A stretch of 64,000 nucleotides of DNA from CBDFGK01 sp965247075 (GCA_965247075.1 CBDFGK010000003.1:1-64000); one strand, 5' to 3'; counted from the stretch's first letter, positions 26,376 through 36,357 are shown. The notes: generated by a model not told the origin, from the letters alone. Made by a program: numbers and translations.

Positions 26376-28019
26376 CTAGTCGCCAATTTTCCAGGCCGAG
26401 GTAATCGGGTAACGGCGATCACGCCCAAAACCCCGCTGGGTAATCCGCACGCCGATGGGTGCCTGGCGACGCTTGTACTCGTTGAGATCCACCAGATGAA
26501 TAACCCATTCTACCTGCTCCCTGTCCATGCCCTGGGCAATGATATCTTCAGCGCTCCGGTCTTCCTCGATATACAGCTCAAGGATGCGATCAAGCACATC
26601 ATAGGGTGGCAAGCTGTCTTCGTCCTTTTGGTCCGGAGCCAGTTCTGCTGAGGGTGGACGCTCGATAACGCGCACCGGGATCACTTCCCCAATGGTGTTG
26701 CGGTACCTGGCAAGGGCGAACACCAACGTCTTGGGCACATCCTTGAGCGCATCGAAACCGCCGGCCATATCGCCGTACAGGGTAGAGTAGCCTACCGCCA
26801 TTTCGCTCTTGTTACCCGTGGTCAGCACCAACAGTCCCTTCTTGTTGGAGATCGACATTAACAATACGCCGCGACAGCGCGCCTGCATGTTTTCTTCGGT
26901 GGTATCGACCTCGGCGCCGGCAAATTCTTCTGTAAGGCTCTCCATAAAGGCATCAAAAACAGGCTCGATAGAAATTACCTGGTGATTAATACCCAGCGTG
27001 TTGGATTGCTCTGCCGCATCTTCCACACTCATTTGCGCGGTGTAGCGAAATGGCATCATTACCGCCTCCACCCGGTCCGGACCCAGTGCATCGACAGCTA
27101 TGGCCAGTGTCAGCGCCGAATCAATGCCACCGGACAATCCCAGCACGACACCCGTAAAGCCATTCTTGTTGACGTAATCACGGGTGCCCAGCACCAGCGC
27201 CTGGTAAACACTCTCCAACTCCGACAGGGGTGGCTCAATTCGCGTCGGCGCTAGTGGTGACGCCACCAACCGGCAAACACCCTTGTCTACCTGCACGGCC
27301 AGCGGGTAATCGCCCTCCCGGTAATGTGGCGCCGCGGCCACCAGGCTGCCATCGGCGGCTACCGCAAAGGAGCCACCATCGAACACCAGCTCATCCTGCC
27401 CGCCAACCTGGTTGACGTAAACAATGGGAATATCGTTCTCGCGGGCGCGCTGGGCAAGCAAATCCTGTCGCTGGCCAGGTTTACCGCGGTGAAAGGGCGA
27501 AGAATTCAGGTTGAGGATGAGGGCGGCTCCGGCCTCACGCGCCTGCGCGCCGGGGCCGCTTTCCCAGATATCTTCACAGACACTCAGGGCGGTTGGCAAG
27601 CCGTGAATATCTACCACGCAGGCTGCTGATCCCGCTTCAAAATAGCGCTTCTCATCAAATACCCGGTAATTTGGCAAACATTGTTTGGCATACTCCGCGC
27701 GCAATTCACCGCGATGCACAACCCCCGCCATGTTATACAGCTTGCCGGCCCGGCGACGCGGATAGCCAATGATCACATAGCTGTCGCCAATCGCTGCGCA
27801 GAGCCGTTCCAGTGCCGCCGTCACACGCCTCTCGATGCTGGGCCGCAACAACAGATCTTCGGGAGGATAGCCACTCAGCGTCAACTCGGGGAAAACCAGT
27901 ACCGGCTGGTCGCTGATCCCCTCTGCACGCTGCACCGCGGCCAGAATCCTGTCGACGTTGCCGTCGAAATCTCCCACTCTGGTATTGAGCTGTACCATAA
28001 AAATATCAAAAGCCGGCAT
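26376..28019 (-). CDS. nadE: Glutamine-hydrolysing NAD+ synthase
   Basis: Two-domain NadE of 547 residues that makes NAD from deamido-NAD with ammonia from glutamine. The N-terminal nitrilase domain has the triad E45 (FPELTLSGYPPEDLL), K111 (AEYAKQCLPNY) and C147 (SVCEDIWES); the C-terminal domain has the PP-loop SGGIDS (295-300) and the TTGNKSE motif. ATG 28019 places the first beta strand (FDIFMVQLNT) at the usual position; earlier in-frame starts would add an unrelated tail. Divergent from pilS. An IS sits right behind the stop codon without damage to the gene. Confidence 0.96.
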   Translation of the reverse strand: MPAFDIFMVQLNTRVGDFDGNVDRILAAVQRAEGISDQPVLVFPELTLSGYPPEDLLLRPSIERRVTAALERLCAAIGDSYVIIGYPRRRAGKLYNMAGVVHRGELRAEYAKQCLPNYRVFDEKRYFEAGSAACVVDIHGLPTALSVCEDIWESGPGAQAREAGAALILNLNSSPFHRGKPGQRQDLLAQRARENDIPIVYVNQVGGQDELVFDGGSFAVAADGSLVAAAPHYREGDYPLAVQVDKGVCRLVASPLAPTRIEPPLSELESVYQALVLGTRDYVNKNGFTGVVLGLSGGIDSALTLAIAVDALGPDRVEAVMMPFRYTAQMSVEDAAEQSNTLGINHQVISIEPVFDAFMESLTEEFAGAEVDTTEENMQARCRGVLLMSISNKKGLLVLTTGNKSEMAVGYSTLYGDMAGGFDALKDVPKTLVFALARYRNTIGEVIPVRVIERPPSAELAPDQKDEDSLPPYDVLDRILELYIEEDRSAEDIIAQGMDREQVEWVIHLVDLNEYKRRQAPIGVRITQRGFGRDRRYPITSAWKIGD

Positions 28020-28127
28020 AAGGTCGAACCCGCAATCCGGAGGCGGCATATTGTGCGTTAATCTGCGTTCGTAAGCAAAGAGAGCAGCGGAAACACTGGG
28101 TAGATTCGAGCCCACCACAGAGCATAT

Positions 28128-29141
28128 ATGGCAGCCAGGCCAGCGATCCTGACCCCACCTTCCGAGCGCGCTGCAGATTTGCAGAACGTCACCCTGTTCC
28201 GCATTTATGTGTTCTATCGGTCATTGCTGTCCATCGTGTTATTGCTGAGTCTGGTCAGTGCGGACAGCCGTCAACTACTTGGCGTCCTCAACCCCACTTT
28301 GTACCTGTACGTGGCGAGCGGCCTGCCAATTCTGTTGGTAGTGACCGCTGCCGCCGGCGCGGTTCTCATCAACAACCGCACCATTGCCACATTGGTCGCC
28401 GCGCTCAGCGTGATCGCCTTGTTGTCCGACAGTTTGCGCCTGATCAACGAACAGCTTCTGCCGATGCACAGCCTCGTCCCGGCCGGCCTGCTCGGCGTGC
28501 TGATTTTTGCTGTTTCCATCCTGATCCAGATGGTGACCAGCCGGGTCAACACAGCCGAGGAGCTGGCTCGCAAGCGCGCCAATGATCTGTACAACCTGCA
28601 GCGGTTGAACGAGCAGATCGTGCAACATCTGCAAACGGGCATTCTCTTGGTGTATGCCAATGGCTCGGTGCGGATAATGAATCAGGCGGCAACCCGGCTG
28701 CTGGACCCTCAACGCCCGGTTCCGCTGGAGCAGGGTCGCGCGCTCACCGACTACCACCATGAACTGGCGGAGCAATACCGGCAGTGGTGCCGCTACGGCA
28801 CACACCTGCCCACACCCATACGAATCAGCGATGAAGCCCCGGCCATCGTTGCCCACGAAATTCGCAACCCGCTGGGTGCGGTCAGCCATGCGGCACAGTT
28901 ACTGAGCGAGTCTGAACAGCTAACCGAACAGGCCACTATCGAACTGGAGCTGGCAGAAGATGTTGCGGACGTGGAGTTTGATCCCGAGCACCTGCGGCGA
29001 GTACTGAGTAATTTGCTGGATAACGGCCTGGGCCTGTACATGTGCAAGGAGCTCTGTGAAATCAACAATGCTACGCTGGCCTATCGATTGGACGCGGCGG
29101 ATCGAAGCTGTTTTCGTATCGCCATTGTCTGTCGCAACTGA
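28128..29141 (+). pseudogene. pilS: PilS sensor kinase with internal deletions
   Basis: The 337-residue frame aligns in order with pieces of PilS but lacks blocks between them. Residues 20-145 hold the hydrophobic helices, then a PAS-like part (QTGILLVYANGSVRIMNQAA); the H-box IVAHEIRNPLGAVSHAAQL begins at about 240; a jump leads to VEFDPEHLRRVLSNLLDN and another jump to GLGLYMCKELCEINNA. The rest of the HisKA domain and the N-to-G2 part of the ATP lid are missing, so ATP binding is impossible. Normal PilS is about 530 residues. The frame stays open across every deletion, which is remarkable. In other species PilS/PilR control pilA transcription. Confidence 0.82.
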
Positions 29142-29164
29142 CGCCACGCTGACTGAATGAAACC

Positions 29165-29819
29165 ATGACCACCCAGACCGTATTAATCGTTGACGATAAA
29201 CCGGATATCCTGCAACTGCTGGATATCACTCTCAGTCGCATGCGTTTGCATACCTGTGCCGCCGCCGACCTTGAGACTGCGCAAGCCGCACTTGTCGAGC
29301 ACCGCATAGATTTGTGCCTAACCGACATGAAATTGCCCGATGGCAATGGCATCAGCCTGGTGGAACATATCCAGCTTGAGCACCCGGCTATTCCGGTCGC
29401 CATGATCACCGCCCATGACAGCGTTGAAACTGCGATAGCAGCACTGAAGGCCGGCGCCTTCGACTTCATCAGCAAGCCCATTGAGCTGAAAAAATATTGC
29501 CACCGACATCCGTATTCTCAGCGCCACCCACAAAGACCTGGCTAAAGAAGTTGCCGAAGCTCGTTTTCGCAACGATTTATACTACCGCATTAACGTGATA
29601 AGCCTGCATGTACCGGCGCTGCGCGAGCGCCCTGCCGATATTCCGCTGCTGGCAAGTTTCCTGCTGCAACGCATGGCGCTCGCCACCAGGCAGGCCCCGC
29701 ACACGCTGCATGCCTCAGCGCTGGAAGATTCACGCTGGAACAAAACTGCCGCCGCCAAAATACTCGGCATCAGTTTTCGCTCACTGCGATATCGACTGAA
29801 TAAGTTGGATATTAACTAA
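29165..29819 (+). pseudogene. pilR: PilR response regulator, AAA+ core deleted and frameshifted
   Basis: The receiver domain is intact at the start (VLIVDDKPDILQLL, the acceptor Asp in LCLTDMKLPDGNG, KPIEL at the end). At about 29495 the frame shifts by one and resumes inside the sigma54 AAA+ domain (ATDIRILSATHKDLA, FRNDLYYRINVISLHVPALR), then jumps directly to the C-terminal Fis-type HTH (WNKTAAAKILGISFRSLRYR). Walker A, GAFTGA and Walker B are all absent. PilR of other species has about 445 residues. The product cannot activate sigma54 promoters. Confidence 0.85.
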
Positions 29820-29911
29820 ATCCTCCCCCCTGCAACTGCTACACTTTCTTGCTATATCGCTACCTTGAGCAAACCGGCGACACGGATGTCGCCGGTTTGG
29901 AATAGTGGGCT

Positions 29912-30463
29912 ATGGCAAGGACTATGGATAGTCGCATACGGGGTTTCACCCTGCTGGAATTACTGGTCTCACTGGGGCTGGTTTCACTGCTGAGTGTGTG
30001 GGGACTGCCCCTACTCGGTGGCGCAGGACAAACTGCCGAAGCTGCCCAATTCAGCCAGATTGTCACCCGCACACTGGCCATCGCCCGCAGCCGGGCCGTT
30101 GCCACGGGTGAGCGCGTCACCCTCTGCGCCAGCACCAATCAGCACAGCTGCGTAAAAAACTGGCTGGGAGAGGTCACCATCCTGGTCTTTACCGATAAAA
30201 ATCGAAACTTTCGGCTGGATCGACACGATACCCTGCACCTTGATCAAGCCCTCAGCCTGCGCCACGGCAATGCCTATTGGCGCGGTTCACTGGGGCGTCC
30301 CTACCTGCGCTTCCGGATAGACGGTAGCGCGGTGGAATACGGGCGCTTCAGCTATTGTCCGCAGACCGGCGATGCACGCAGACGCCGCCAGCTTGTTATC
30401 AACCGGGTCGGTCGCGTCTATTTACACCACGATGGCACCGGCAGATATGCAGTGTGCGGTTAA
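29912..30463 (+). CDS. fimT: GspH/FimT-type minor pseudopilin
   Basis: A 183-residue type IV pilin-like protein. The prepilin signal is RIRGFTLLELLVSLGLVSLL, cleaved by PilD after Gly with Glu at position +5, then a GspH-like globular domain with a late Cys pair. It lies where fimT/fimU is found in pseudomonads, between pilSR and the pilVWXY1E set, but on the opposite strand from the latter. Whether it is FimT or FimU by orthology cannot be decided here. A second ATG at 29924 is possible. Confidence 0.82.
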   Translation: MARTMDSRIRGFTLLELLVSLGLVSLLSVWGLPLLGGAGQTAEAAQFSQIVTRTLAIARSRAVATGERVTLCASTNQHSCVKNWLGEVTILVFTDKNRNFRLDRHDTLHLDQALSLRHGNAYWRGSLGRPYLRFRIDGSAVEYGRFSYCPQTGDARRRRQLVINRVGRVYLHHDGTGRYAVCG

Positions 30464-30481
30464 CTCCGCATTAGCATGCAG

Positions 30482-30529
30482 GGCTGAATTTATTCAGCCA
30501 GGATTCCCGGTCGAATTAATTCGTCGGGG
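30482..30529. terminator. Two palindromes between convergent fimT and pilE
   Basis: GGCTGAAT-TT-ATTCAGCC (30482-30499) is perfect, and 30506-30529 pairs CCCGGTCGAATT with AATTCGTCGGGG imperfectly. They lie between converging genes and may terminate both transcripts, although U-tracts are lacking. Confidence 0.45.
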
Positions 30530-30554
30530 AGGCCCAGTCGGGGTCGCCCAGACC

Positions 30555-31007
30555 CTACCAGCAGACCGTGCCGGCCGTACCGGTAGAATCCTTGGCCGCC
30601 TTGCGGCCAACATTATCCAGGGTCAGCGTGGTGCAGTCGGTATCATCTGCCTGGACGCCGGTTGCCACGGCGCTAAGCAGGTAACAGCGAGTAATGGCGC
30701 CACCGGAACAGGCCGCCACAGACAGCTTGTAGTAGTCGTCGGGGCTGGTTGTTTTACCCACCCCCAGCCCGCTGCCCACCGCCGCCACCGAGGTGGTGTA
30801 GCTGTTGTTCTGGGCGAAAAATTTCTCCTGCCGGGCCGCCAGGTCGGCCAGGGCGGCCCTGCCATCGGCGCGGCGCGATTTAAGTACACTGCTCTGGTAA
30901 GAAGGCAGAATGAGGGCGGTGAGGATGCCGACAATAGCCATTACAATCATCAGTTCAATCAGGGTGAAGCCTCGCGTCAACTCAGCCCCGGTTTTTCTTG
31001 TCATCAT
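30555..31007 (-). CDS. pilE: Type IV minor pilin PilE
   Basis: A 150-residue type IV pilin-like protein with the cleavage motif LTRGFTLIELMIVMAIVGIL (Glu5 present), a long N-terminal helix and a pair of Cys near the C-terminus (CTTLT and TVCW). The segment RADGRAALADLAARQEKFFAQNNSY is typical of PilE/minor pilins of the Pseudomonas type. ATG 31007 follows CAGGAG at ideal spacing. Last gene of the pilVWXY1E operon. Confidence 0.9.
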   Translation of the reverse strand: MMTRKTGAELTRGFTLIELMIVMAIVGILTALILPSYQSSVLKSRRADGRAALADLAARQEKFFAQNNSYTTSVAAVGSGLGVGKTTSPDDYYKLSVAACSGGAITRCYLLSAVATGVQADDTDCTTLTLDNVGRKAAKDSTGTAGTVCW

Positions 31008-31048
31008 CCGCTCTCCTGAACAACCAACAGGTAGCACAGGTATGCCGG

Positions 31049-34000
31049 CTAGTCGTCTGTGACATCGGTCCAGGTGCGCCGGCCGGTCTGGAAATTCGGA
31101 CCCGCCGTCACACCGGTAGCCGGTGCCGCCCCGCCCATAATAACAGGCGTCTCACCGCTACTGTCCAGTGCGCTGTCGCTGCCGGTGTCGATAGAAGCGG
31201 GGTCAAGATTGGTAATGGTGTCTTGCTTGGCTTCCAGCATCTCCAGAATGTCGTAATAGGCTGCGCAGGTGTCATCAATGCTATTCTCGTTACCACTGCA
31301 GCTCTCATAGGTAATCAGATCCGCGGCAAGGTCGGTAACGTTATTGTCCGCCAACAATTGATCAAATTCCTCTTGGGTGTAAATCAGGTCATCGCGCACC
31401 GCCTGCACATCTGCTACCCAGTTGGCATCGCCGTAACAGCCGGCGCCGCCGTAGTGCCAGAACAGGGTGGATTCAAACCAGGCATCGGTATCGCCCACGC
31501 CCGATATATCGGCACGCAGGCCGCCAATAATTTCATAGTTGCCGGCATCAATGCTGCCGGAACTGTCAAAATCCACTTCCATAGGCACCTGCGTGCCGTC
31601 GCCCAGTATGACCGGGTTAATCAAATCATCCGGTGTTTGCACGAGGATCTTGTCCAGCGAACAACCGGTGGTGCTACAGCCGGTAAAAATATCGCGATTA
31701 ATGGCCTGGATGACCAGCGCACCATTGCGATAACGGGCGTTGGTGGTGGAATCGGTCTTATTCACACATTGGGTATTGGTGGGGTGCAACCCCCCCGCCA
31801 GGATGGCCATATCGTCAAACCTGTTGCGCACCGTGGCGCCGGAATCGAGCAGGTTCTGGGTCGAGAATATCAGCCTGTTATCATCATCCCCTAGAGGTGT
31901 GACGCCGTTCCACTCGCGCAGCTTGTTGTGGATCATGGCCTGGTATTCCACCACGTTGTACTCGCGATCATCGAGGATCAATACACTGCCCGGCGACAGG
32001 TCGGCATTGGCAATCACCACAATCCACTCAGCGTCGGGATCAATAAGCCTCGAATCGTCCAGCTCGACATGGCCGGTTGCGGCAGACCCGTGATCAAGGT
32101 AATCCACATAGACACGGCCGGTTTTTTTATCGTATTGGTGCGTGTGTTTGACGGTTTTGCCGCCGATACCGTCACAGTTCCTGAACAGCGCCTTGCCATC
32201 AGCACCCACCAGGTCACAAGCGCCGGCATTGGGGTAATCGGTATCCACGTCGATGTGGCCGCCCTGGAAACCCAGCGCACAATCACCGCTACAGGGCGGC
32301 GGCGCCGGCGGCGCCACGTAGTTCAGCAACTGGGCGTCGACACCGTCGGAAACGCGGGCAATCGCCGCTTGTGACATCACCCCGGAAGGCTGCCGCCACA
32401 TTGTCACCACGTCTTCCGGATCGAGCAGATCAGCATCTGTGTTGGCATCAACATTGTCCAAAGTGGTTAGTGTGCCACTGCGGTTCAGGTCAAAAATAGC
32501 CGACCCGGGCGAGCCGCCATCCAGGTAATAGGCTTCGACGATGTAATTGCTGTGCGTTGCCGGCTGAGTGACAGTTACCTTGACCCGGGCACTGCGCAGT
32601 TGCGGCGGACTCAACACCCGAAATCCCGCCGGCAGGTTTACCTTCCAGCCATGCTTGCTACTCCAGTCAATGGCGCCGCCATCTGGATTAAAGGTCTGTA
32701 CCGTCTCTTCGATATCTGCGGCGGTATAAGTCAGGTCACCGGACAGGGTCTGCGACAGCAGTGATTGCGTGGCGGCGTTGGGCGGTGTAGTGCCCTTGTC
32801 CCAGATTCCGTACAGGGCCTGCACCGTCTCGGAGCCTATTTCAGCCTCGGTAAACAGGCGCCCGGTGCCAAAGTAGACGATGTGACCCACGCTTGGATGC
32901 AGGGTGACTTCGGGGGGCTGAATAATCGGCTGCGCGGATGTGCCGGGATGCAGGGGGGTACCGGCATAGGCCACCGTCAAGGAGGTGAGATCGAACTTCC
33001 ACAGCCGGCCATCAATATCGCCGGCGTAGGCGATGTCAGCGGTGCCATCGCGGTTCAAATCAACCAGGGTAGGTGCTGACAGTCCATTGGGAGAATTCGA
33101 GGAACCACTCGATGTACTCACCTTGCGCACATCACCGTCATCAATATCGACGATATAGAGCATTGCCACGCCGTTGGCGCTGACGTAGCCATTGCCCATG
33201 ATCGCATACCATTTGCCATCGTTGAGCCTGGCGATCACCGGTTGTCCATAACTGTAGCCCAGGTCGCTGTCGGCGGCGGCATCGAGCTCCCACATGACCT
33301 TGATGTCGCTACCGGAGCTTGCACTTTCACTGGCGATACTCGGGTTGGTAATATCCAGGCCAAACCAGCCCTTGCCGCCAGCACCCAGGCCACCGACCAA
33401 CATCGTGCGCCACACACCGGCGTCATCGCCGGGAAAACGCACATCCTGCACCGTCAAATTGCCGTCCACACCATAGTGATGGGAATAGGGGCGACCGGCC
33501 AGCCGATCCAGATTGCCGACCAGCATGGAGGGTATATAAGCCCAGGCCTCGTAGCCGTCATCAGCATCAAAGGCGTGCAGCATGCCGTCATTGGATCCCA
33601 CGTAGAGTCTTTCATCACGGTCTACCCGACCGCTGCCAGCGGCCCAGGCGGAGTAACCATCTTCAGTAAAGCCGCCGTTGGGGGGGCCGACATACACTGA
33701 ATTGGAATGGATGACATCACCCATCACCGTATACCTGGCGCGGTAGCCCCCATGGGGCGTCTCGTTGCTGCGATCGCCACGCACAAAATTGAGGATGTTA
33801 CTGCCGGTGGTGCCGCCGGCGGCGGCGGCCGCGTCCAGCTCTGTCTTTTGTGTGCTCGATAAACTGTCCCAGCGAAAGGCTTTCTGGATACTGCCGTTAT
33901 AGGTAATAACCCGGCGGGTGTCAGTCCAGTAACTCGAAGATGTCGCCTCGGCGGCGGCAAATTGTACATGCGCAGACCAGTTGGCCGGTGCTGCGCCAGG

Positions 34001-34279
34001 GTTGCTGGGCGAGACGTCGGTCAGGTCTACGCTGGTGCGCAGGCCACCGCTTGAACTTACCGTGTACTCGATGATATCGCCCTGCCAGGTGCCATTTTCA
34101 AACCAGCCACGGTAGGCCAGGGCGCCATTCGCCAGGTCGGTAGTGCTCAGGGTCAGCGGTGCCATCGAACCCAGTGGCTGGCCGGCGGGGTCAAAGGCCC
34201 CGGCGGCTTGCAACTGTGCCGTCATCAACAGCGGCAAAACGCCGGCGAGTGATCTCAAAAAATGCCTGTTACGATTCAT
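31049..34279 (-). CDS. pilY1: PilY1-like pilus tip adhesin/assembly factor
   Basis: A 1076-residue exported protein with signal peptide (to about LQAAGAF). The C-terminal beta-propeller of PilY1 is clear at about 185-460: VYVGSNDGMLHAFDADDG, LVGGLGAGGKGWFGLDI and the calcium loop LVDLNRDGTADIAYAGD. PilY1 promotes pilus extension, adhesion and mechanosensing. The large N-terminal VWA domain of P. aeruginosa PilY1 is not present; instead the 500 residues after the propeller are long and unlike the typical end, with EF-like loops (DADLLDPEDV, VDFDSSGSIDAG). ATG 34279 has GGAGG seven bases upstream. Confidence 0.88.
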   Translation of the reverse strand: MNRNRHFLRSLAGVLPLLMTAQLQAAGAFDPAGQPLGSMAPLTLSTTDLANGALAYRGWFENGTWQGDIIEYTVSSSGGLRTSVDLTDVSPSNPGAAPANWSAHVQFAAAEATSSSYWTDTRRVITYNGSIQKAFRWDSLSSTQKTELDAAAAAGGTTGSNILNFVRGDRSNETPHGGYRARYTVMGDVIHSNSVYVGPPNGGFTEDGYSAWAAGSGRVDRDERLYVGSNDGMLHAFDADDGYEAWAYIPSMLVGNLDRLAGRPYSHHYGVDGNLTVQDVRFPGDDAGVWRTMLVGGLGAGGKGWFGLDITNPSIASESASSGSDIKVMWELDAAADSDLGYSYGQPVIARLNDGKWYAIMGNGYVSANGVAMLYIVDIDDGDVRKVSTSSGSSNSPNGLSAPTLVDLNRDGTADIAYAGDIDGRLWKFDLTSLTVAYAGTPLHPGTSAQPIIQPPEVTLHPSVGHIVYFGTGRLFTEAEIGSETVQALYGIWDKGTTPPNAATQSLLSQTLSGDLTYTAADIEETVQTFNPDGGAIDWSSKHGWKVNLPAGFRVLSPPQLRSARVKVTVTQPATHSNYIVEAYYLDGGSPGSAIFDLNRSGTLTTLDNVDANTDADLLDPEDVVTMWRQPSGVMSQAAIARVSDGVDAQLLNYVAPPAPPPCSGDCALGFQGGHIDVDTDYPNAGACDLVGADGKALFRNCDGIGGKTVKHTHQYDKKTGRVYVDYLDHGSAATGHVELDDSRLIDPDAEWIVVIANADLSPGSVLILDDREYNVVEYQAMIHNKLREWNGVTPLGDDDNRLIFSTQNLLDSGATVRNRFDDMAILAGGLHPTNTQCVNKTDSTTNARYRNGALVIQAINRDIFTGCSTTGCSLDKILVQTPDDLINPVILGDGTQVPMEVDFDSSGSIDAGNYEIIGGLRADISGVGDTDAWFESTLFWHYGGAGCYGDANWVADVQAVRDDLIYTQEEFDQLLADNNVTDLAADLITYESCSGNENSIDDTCAAYYDILEMLEAKQDTITNLDPASIDTGSDSALDSSGETPVIMGGAAPATGVTAGPNFQTGRRTWTDVTDD

Positions 34280-34304
34280 GCTGGCCTCCATGCCTGCAAA
34301 GCCC

Positions 34305-34877
34305 TCAGGGCGATGCCAGTGTTACATAAATAGATTGAACAATGCGCACCACCGAGCGACCGGACGCGCTGCGGGTGGTATTGCGAAATGTGTGCACGAC
34401 GCCGCCGGCAATGCCGCCGTTGGAATCCATTTTTACGGTTTCACCGGGAATGGGTTTGGCGCCCAGGTATTCGATAACATAACTGTCGTCATCATCGACG
34501 CTGTTGTCGCTATAGACCGGACCAACTTCAGCGCTGAAATCACTCCAGTCCGCCTGCTCCAGATCCAGGTTGTTTGTGGCCGGGTACAAGCCATCAAATT
34601 CGGTTTCAAAATTCCACGCCGCTGTATCGCCGGTAATCGTGTCGATGCGAGTCTCGGCCGCCTGCAAGGTTGCCTCGGCCCGGTTCATGGCAACCACTTG
34701 CTGCGCCATGGTGCTGGACATCTTCAGCTCCATAACCGCTGCGTCCATGGAACTGACCCCGATCAAGGTCATGGCTAACAGGATCAGCAAGCTGACAATC
34801 AGCACGGCGCCGGCTTCGCAGCCCGACCGAGCGCGGCCCGGCCCCGTGGCAGATCTGCCTGGTTTCCCTGCATTCAT
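34305..34877 (-). CDS. pilX: Minor pilin PilX
   Basis: A 190-residue PilX-type protein. The N-terminal segment GAVLIVSLLILLAMTLIGVSS is the PilX_N hydrophobic region (no canonical Glu5, as usual for PilX) followed by MELKMSSTMAQQ. It forms the minor-pilin complex that primes pilus assembly with PilV, PilW and PilY1. Located between pilW and pilY1 with short gaps, same strand. Confidence 0.85.
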   Translation of the reverse strand: MNAGKPGRSATGPGRARSGCEAGAVLIVSLLILLAMTLIGVSSMDAAVMELKMSSTMAQQVVAMNRAEATLQAAETRIDTITGDTAAWNFETEFDGLYPATNNLDLEQADWSDFSAEVGPVYSDNSVDDDDSYVIEYLGAKPIPGETVKMDSNGGIAGGVVHTFRNTTRSASGRSVVRIVQSIYVTLASP

Positions 34878-34889
34878 ACTATCTACCCC

Positions 34890-35825
34890 TCAGTTCCTGA
34901 GCGCCACGACGGTACTGTACAGACTGCGCCGATACGCATCTGCCGGGGTGTAGTCGGCCAGGTCTCCCAGCACATAGGAGCGTGCATCGATAAAGCCCGT
35001 TTCCGGGCACTCGCTGCGCACCAGTACCCACATTTTCACGCTCAACACGGTGCTCCAGTCGGTGACGTGGTCGGCATCCACATAGCGGTTGCCAATGTTG
35101 TATTGAAACTGCATGTTTTCAACGCCGGATATCAGCTCTTCGGCGACCGGAAAATTTTTGGCGTTCAGGGTTTCCCGGAATAGGCCGGGTACCGCGGCGC
35201 TGTTACAGGTGCGACCGGTATCAGCGATGTAATAGGTATAGGCCAGCAGCTCGTGTTGGCGCTGCGGTGTATCGAGCACAGTGTTGCGCTTATCTGCCGT
35301 ATCGGCGCCGAGGAAGACCTTGCCCTCGAACACGGAACTGCGCAGGTAGATGCGAGTGGGGGCAAAATCCGCGGTATCGACCTGCCAGGGCGAGGCGAAA
35401 CGCATGGTGATAATATCACCGCGCAGGTAGCTGTCATTGACACAGGCGTAGCCGGCCTTGGTGTCATCAAGGCCGTGCAGGCCACGGGATATCATGCGCG
35501 CCCAGGTGGTATCGTTGGTAGCGCAGGTAGCGGCGGCTGTAGACGGTCCCAGTGAGCCGGCGATGGTAGTGATATCCGAATTGCCTCCCAGATAGCCGGA
35601 GCGACGCAGGTCCGCCACCAGGATTTGCACGGCGGTACGGCCATTTTCCTGGGCGCGGGTAATGTTATCGGTGGCAGAATATGTGGCGCGCGAGTTCAGG
35701 AAAATATCCATCAGTCCATTGAACATGATGGCCATCAGCAGCAACGACACCATGATTTCGACTAAACCCAGACCCCGCTGTCGGCCCTTAAACCGGTGCT
35801 TTGGTTTCACTGTCATGGCGTTCAT
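34890..35825 (-). CDS. pilW: Minor pilin PilW
   Basis: A 311-residue PilW protein with the prepilin site RGLGLVEIMVSLLLMAIM and the following NGLMDIFLNSRATY typical of PilW. The beta-rich C-terminal portion includes YRRSLYSTVVALRN near the end. Part of the minor pilin initiation complex; 13 bases downstream of pilV. ATG 35825 or the ATG three codons later can be the start. Confidence 0.9.
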   Translation of the reverse strand: MNAMTVKPKHRFKGRQRGLGLVEIMVSLLLMAIMFNGLMDIFLNSRATYSATDNITRAQENGRTAVQILVADLRRSGYLGGNSDITTIAGSLGPSTAAATCATNDTTWARMISRGLHGLDDTKAGYACVNDSYLRGDIITMRFASPWQVDTADFAPTRIYLRSSVFEGKVFLGADTADKRNTVLDTPQRQHELLAYTYYIADTGRTCNSAAVPGLFRETLNAKNFPVAEELISGVENMQFQYNIGNRYVDADHVTDWSTVLSVKMWVLVRSECPETGFIDARSYVLGDLADYTPADAYRRSLYSTVVALRN

Positions 35826-35838
35826 TGCCGGCGCCTGC

Positions 35839-36357
35839 TCAAAAAATCACAGTGAGTTGGTAACAGTCGAGGTCGTCAGCGGAGGCCGGCGGGCAGGTGG
35901 CGCCGGTGGAGCCGCTGTGATCATCATCCCAGCGCACACTGATGGTAAAACCTGTACTCGCGCCAACCCGCGCTATCGCACCATTGGCAGAGGGCAGCAT
36001 GGCCGGCACCACCGTAGCAGATGCGGTGGTATACCCCTTCAATTGCCGCTGCCACTCATTGATGTCATGGGCTGCCATCTGTGCGGTAGAACAGGTGTTG
36101 GCCACACAATCCGGTGGGCTCTCAGCCGCCGCTGTGTGATTGTAGGCATTGGCCAGCACCTGGGCCCGGTTGACCCGCATCCGCCCAGCGATATCATTGG
36201 CCAGCATGGCGGCCACGCCATAACTTGCCGATGATTGCAGGCTCTTCAGCGCGGTTACCTGCATGCCGGCGACACCCATTACGCCGATCGACAACACCAG
36301 CATGGCAATCAACACTTCTATCAGCGTGAAGCCCCGAGCCTGATTCGAATGCGTCAT
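35839..36357 (-). CDS. pilV: Minor pilin PilV
   Basis: A 172-residue PilV with the prepilin motif RGFTLIEVLIAMLVLSIGVM and AGMQVTALKSLQSS. ATG 36357 is just ahead of the leader MTHSNQARG; the frame is open further upstream only because it runs through the palindromic repeat at 36380-36459. First gene of the operon; the repeat separates it from ispH, so transcription may begin or be attenuated in that gap. Confidence 0.9.
   Translation of the reverse strand: MTHSNQARGFTLIEVLIAMLVLSIGVMGVAGMQVTALKSLQSSASYGVAAMLANDIAGRMRVNRAQVLANAYNHTAAAESPPDCVANTCSTAQMAAHDINEWQRQLKGYTTASATVVPAMLPSANGAIARVGASTGFTISVRWDDDHSGSTGATCPPASADDLDCYQLTVIF

Noticed and set aside
30998..31894. 298-residue plus-strand frame opposite pilY1
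   Set aside because: Antisense to pilY1; low-complexity composition.
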